DNA from: Streptomyces sp. SID12488
Lineage (GTDB): Bacteria; Actinomycetota; Actinomycetes; Streptomycetales; Streptomycetaceae
Direction: 5' to 3'
DNA: 64,000 bases
Assembly: GCF_010548275.1 (NCBI RefSeq)
Contig: NZ_JAAGLT010000016.1
Span: forward strand, 1-64,000
Part shown: positions 61,929 to 64,000 of the stretch, piece after piece
Layout: each line of letters opens with the position of its first letter
Numbering within the stretch: position 1 is the first letter of the stretch
Translations under genes and position numbers: made by a program
The notes under the pieces: generated by a model
Told to the model about the DNA's origin: nothing
Databases searched by the model: none
The model's input: only the letters and a program-made list of their open reading frames with translations

Positions 61929-62972
61929 TCAGCCTTGCCGAATCACCAGTCTGCCACCCTGCCGCTGGGCGACGACCCGGCCGGGGAGATTGATGGCTCC
62001 CTGACCTCGCCAGCCGGTGATCAGCCGGTCGACTTCCTCGATGTGGCGGGCGAACAGCGAGCCGGCCGGAGCGCCCGCCTCGATGGCGGCACTGCGCAGG
62101 ATGCGGCGGCGTACGGCGGGCGGCAGGGCGTACAGCTTGGCGCACTCCAGGAGGCCCGCCGTGTCCCGTACGGAGGCCTCGGCCTGGCGGGCCCAGGTGT
62201 CGAGGGCGTCGGCGTCGTCGCGGGAGAGCTGGGCCGTGCGGGCGAGGGCCTCGACGACGCCCTTGCCGAGGGCCTTCTCCAGGGCGGGCAGTCCCTCGTG
62301 GCGCAGCCGGGACCGGGTGTAGGCCGGGTCGGCGTTGTGCGGGTCGTCCCAGACCGGGAGGGACTGGACCATGCACGCCTTGCGGGCGGTCTGCCGGTCG
62401 AGCTGGAGGAAGGGCCTGCGGTATCGGTCGGGAGCCCCGGGCCGCCCGGAGACGGCCGCCATCCCGGACAGTGAGCGGATGCCGGAGCCACGGGCGAGGC
62501 CCAGCAGTACGGTCTCGGCCTGGTCGTCGCGGGTGTGACCGAGGAGGACCGCTGTGGCGCCGTGGCGCTCGGCGGCGGCGTCCAGGGCGCCGTACCGGGC
62601 GTCACGCGCGGCGGCCTCGGGGCCGCCCTCACGGCCGACGGCCACGGTGATCGACTCGACCGGGGCGAGGCCGAGTTCGGTCAGGCGCAGGACGACCTCG
62701 TCGGCGCGGAGGTCGGAGCCGGGCTGCAGGCCGTGGTCGACGGTGACGCCACCGGCGCGCAGACCGAGTTTGGGCGCTTCGAACGCGAGAGCGGAGGCGA
62801 GCGCCATGGAGTCGGCGCCGCCGGAGCACGCCACGAGGACGAGCGGGGCGGACTCGCCGGGGGTGGTGGGGCCGGGGAGGAGGCTGTTGGGCGGGTTGTT
62901 CGCAGTCAGGACGTCGTGGAGAGCGCGGCGAACCGCCAGGCGTATCGCCGCGACCGCAGGATGGGGACCCAT
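61929..62972 (-). CDS. tilS: tRNA(Ile)-lysidine synthase
   Basis: A 347-residue enzyme that converts the wobble C of tRNA-Ile(CAU) to lysidine. The PP-loop SGGADSMALASALAFE (about 50-65), GHTRDDQAETVLLGLARGSG and RRPFLQLDRQTARKAC are present. It is shorter than E. coli TilS and lacks most of the C-terminal domains, as in other actinobacteria. It lies 66 bp upstream of hpt. Confidence 0.95.
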   Translation of the reverse strand: MGPHPAVAAIRLAVRRALHDVLTANNPPNSLLPGPTTPGESAPLVLVACSGGADSMALASALAFEAPKLGLRAGGVTVDHGLQPGSDLRADEVVLRLTELGLAPVESITVAVGREGGPEAAARDARYGALDAAAERHGATAVLLGHTRDDQAETVLLGLARGSGIRSLSGMAAVSGRPGAPDRYRRPFLQLDRQTARKACMVQSLPVWDDPHNADPAYTRSRLRHEGLPALEKALGKGVVEALARTAQLSRDDADALDTWARQAEASVRDTAGLLECAKLYALPPAVRRRILRSAAIEAGAPAGSLFARHIEEVDRLITGWRGQGAINLPGRVVAQRQGGRLVIRQG

Positions 62973-63162
62973 GTCCGGTTCCCTTCATGAAGTTTTCGGG
63001 GGGTGAGCCGACTTCGGTCACTCAGAGTGTGTAGATGGTGACAGAAACAGGGCGTTCCCCGAGCATTGCACGCCTACCCATGCCCCACGGTCCCTCGGAC
63101 GGGTGATTGAAGGGGCGTTCACCTGCCGTCGGCCGGATTCGTTCACCACGTGGCCCAAGGGC

Positions 63163-64000
63163 TCACTGGTCGGCCTTGCGGTGCACCCGCGCGACCCAGT
63201 CCGCCGGTTTGGCGATCTCCGCCTTCGTAGGAAGGGTGTTCGGAGAGGTCCACACCCGGTTGAAGCCGTCCATGCCCACCTGGTCGACGACGGCACTGAC
63301 AAACCGTTCGCCGTCCCGGTACTGCCTGAGTTTGGCATCCAGACCGAGCAGCTTGCGCAGCGCGAGGTCCAGCCGTGAGGCACCCTTGGCGCGGCGCTGC
63401 TGGAACTTCTCCCGGATCTCGGCGACGGAGGGCACCACCGCGGGGCCCACTCCGTCCATCACGAAGTCGGCGTGCCCCTCGAGGAGGGACATGACCGCGG
63501 TGAGCCGGCCGAGGATCTCCCGCTGGGCCGGCGTCTGCACCAGCTCCACCAGGGAACGCCCGCCGTCGTCCTCCTCGCCCTCCGGCCTGCCGCCCGCGAG
63601 GGACTGCGCGGCCTCCCTGATGCGCTCCAGGACGGTCATGGGGTCGACTTCCGTCTCCCCCAAGAACGACTGGATTTCGCCCTCCAGATGGTCCCTCAGC
63701 CAGGGCACGCCCGTGAACTGCGTGCGGTGCGTCTCCTCGTGCAGACACACCCAGAGCCTGAAGTCATGGGGCTGTACGTCGAGTTCGCGCTCCACGTGGA
63801 CGATGTTCGGCGCGACGAGGAGCAGCCGTCCGCCGCCGTTCGCGCCCGCCGGCAGTTCGCGGGTGGCCGGGGCGAAGGTCTCGTACTGGCCGAGGACACG
63901 GGACGACAGGAACGACAGCAGCATCCCCAGTTCGACGCCGGTGACCTTGCCGCCGACCGCGCCGAGGACGGCTCCGCCCGGTGAACTCCCGCGCCGCTCC
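63163..64000 (-). CDS. Zinc-dependent metalloprotease (DUF2342 family), 5' end outside window
   Basis: The visible 279 residues end at 63163; the frame is open through position 64000, so the N-terminal part is cut off. The zinc motif HEETHRTQFTG follows the strand FRLWVCL, with VERELDVQPHDF before it. Later segments FVMDGVGPAVVPSVAEIREK and GFNRVWTSPNTLPTKAEI are typical of this actinobacterial family. The substrate is unknown. The 190-bp gap before tilS (62973-63162) shows no clear site. Confidence 0.92.
   Translation of the reverse strand, partial: ERRGSSPGGAVLGAVGGKVTGVELGMLLSFLSSRVLGQYETFAPATRELPAGANGGGRLLLVAPNIVHVERELDVQPHDFRLWVCLHEETHRTQFTGVPWLRDHLEGEIQSFLGETEVDPMTVLERIREAAQSLAGGRPEGEEDDGGRSLVELVQTPAQREILGRLTAVMSLLEGHADFVMDGVGPAVVPSVAEIREKFQQRRAKGASRLDLALRKLLGLDAKLRQYRDGERFVSAVVDQVGMDGFNRVWTSPNTLPTKAEIAKPADWVARVHRKADQ

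Overview
The window is a stretch of Streptomyces chromosome. It has very high GC with strong third-position GC bias, many GTG starts and 4-nt ATGA/GTGA gene overlaps. It carries the cell-envelope stress operon sigE-cseABC, and its gene order closely resembles the Streptomyces coelicolor core region that runs from the auxiliary tryptophanyl-tRNA synthetase to ftsH (recalled, not searched). Nearly all of it is core or lineage-conserved. I see no prophage, insertion sequence, CRISPR array, tRNA or natural-product cluster.

Layout. 1-370: leader and tandem promoters of an rRNA operon that reads leftwards out of the window (16S itself is not included). 603-1801: a Trp leader peptide, attenuator and trpS. 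1827-6625: proC, a leaderless ABC-2 export operon with a palindromic operator, a decayed SulP transporter, a methyltransferase and a membrane protein. 6668-7386: a small SH3-like secreted protein gene and two broken relatives. 7568-13196: a Ser/Thr kinase with a beta-propeller, ilvD, a TetR regulator and a sugar isomerase-like gene. 13359-21000: Ppx/GppA, a sigma-like/BACON fusion, radA and disA (c-di-AMP synthase). 21233-26015: mutY and sigE-cseA-cseB-cseC. 26220-30462: a divergent MFS exporter/TetR pair, an M23 peptidase and a secreted HAD phosphatase.

30589-34553: clpC with a ClgR-type box, an uncharacterised gene and lsr2. 34781-36856: GNAT acetyltransferase, BlaI-type regulator and small proteins. 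36944-42476: a leftward cofactor operon (DUF2520 protein-panC-nadB-nadC-coaX) for pantothenate/CoA and NAD. 42669-45874: a PLP lyase and a NarL-type two-component system. 46006-50113: a MidA-type methyltransferase facing an orphan nuoD, then two bacterial PH-domain membrane proteins. 50193-54752: a coiled-coil membrane protein, an esterase-like protein and an MprF-type enzyme. 54967-58901: folate genes folP, folB, folK and folE with an NTF2-like gene and a DUF3180 gene. 59049-64000: ftsH, hpt, tilS and the 3' part of a zinc metalloprotease gene cut by the window edge.

The points most worth a second look are the complete ribosome-mediated attenuator before trpS, the MidA-methyltransferase/orphan-NuoD pair, the sigma-like/BACON one-protein architecture, the leaderless ABC operon whose operator covers its own start codon, and a dispersed intergenic repeat present in three full copies and one partial copy.
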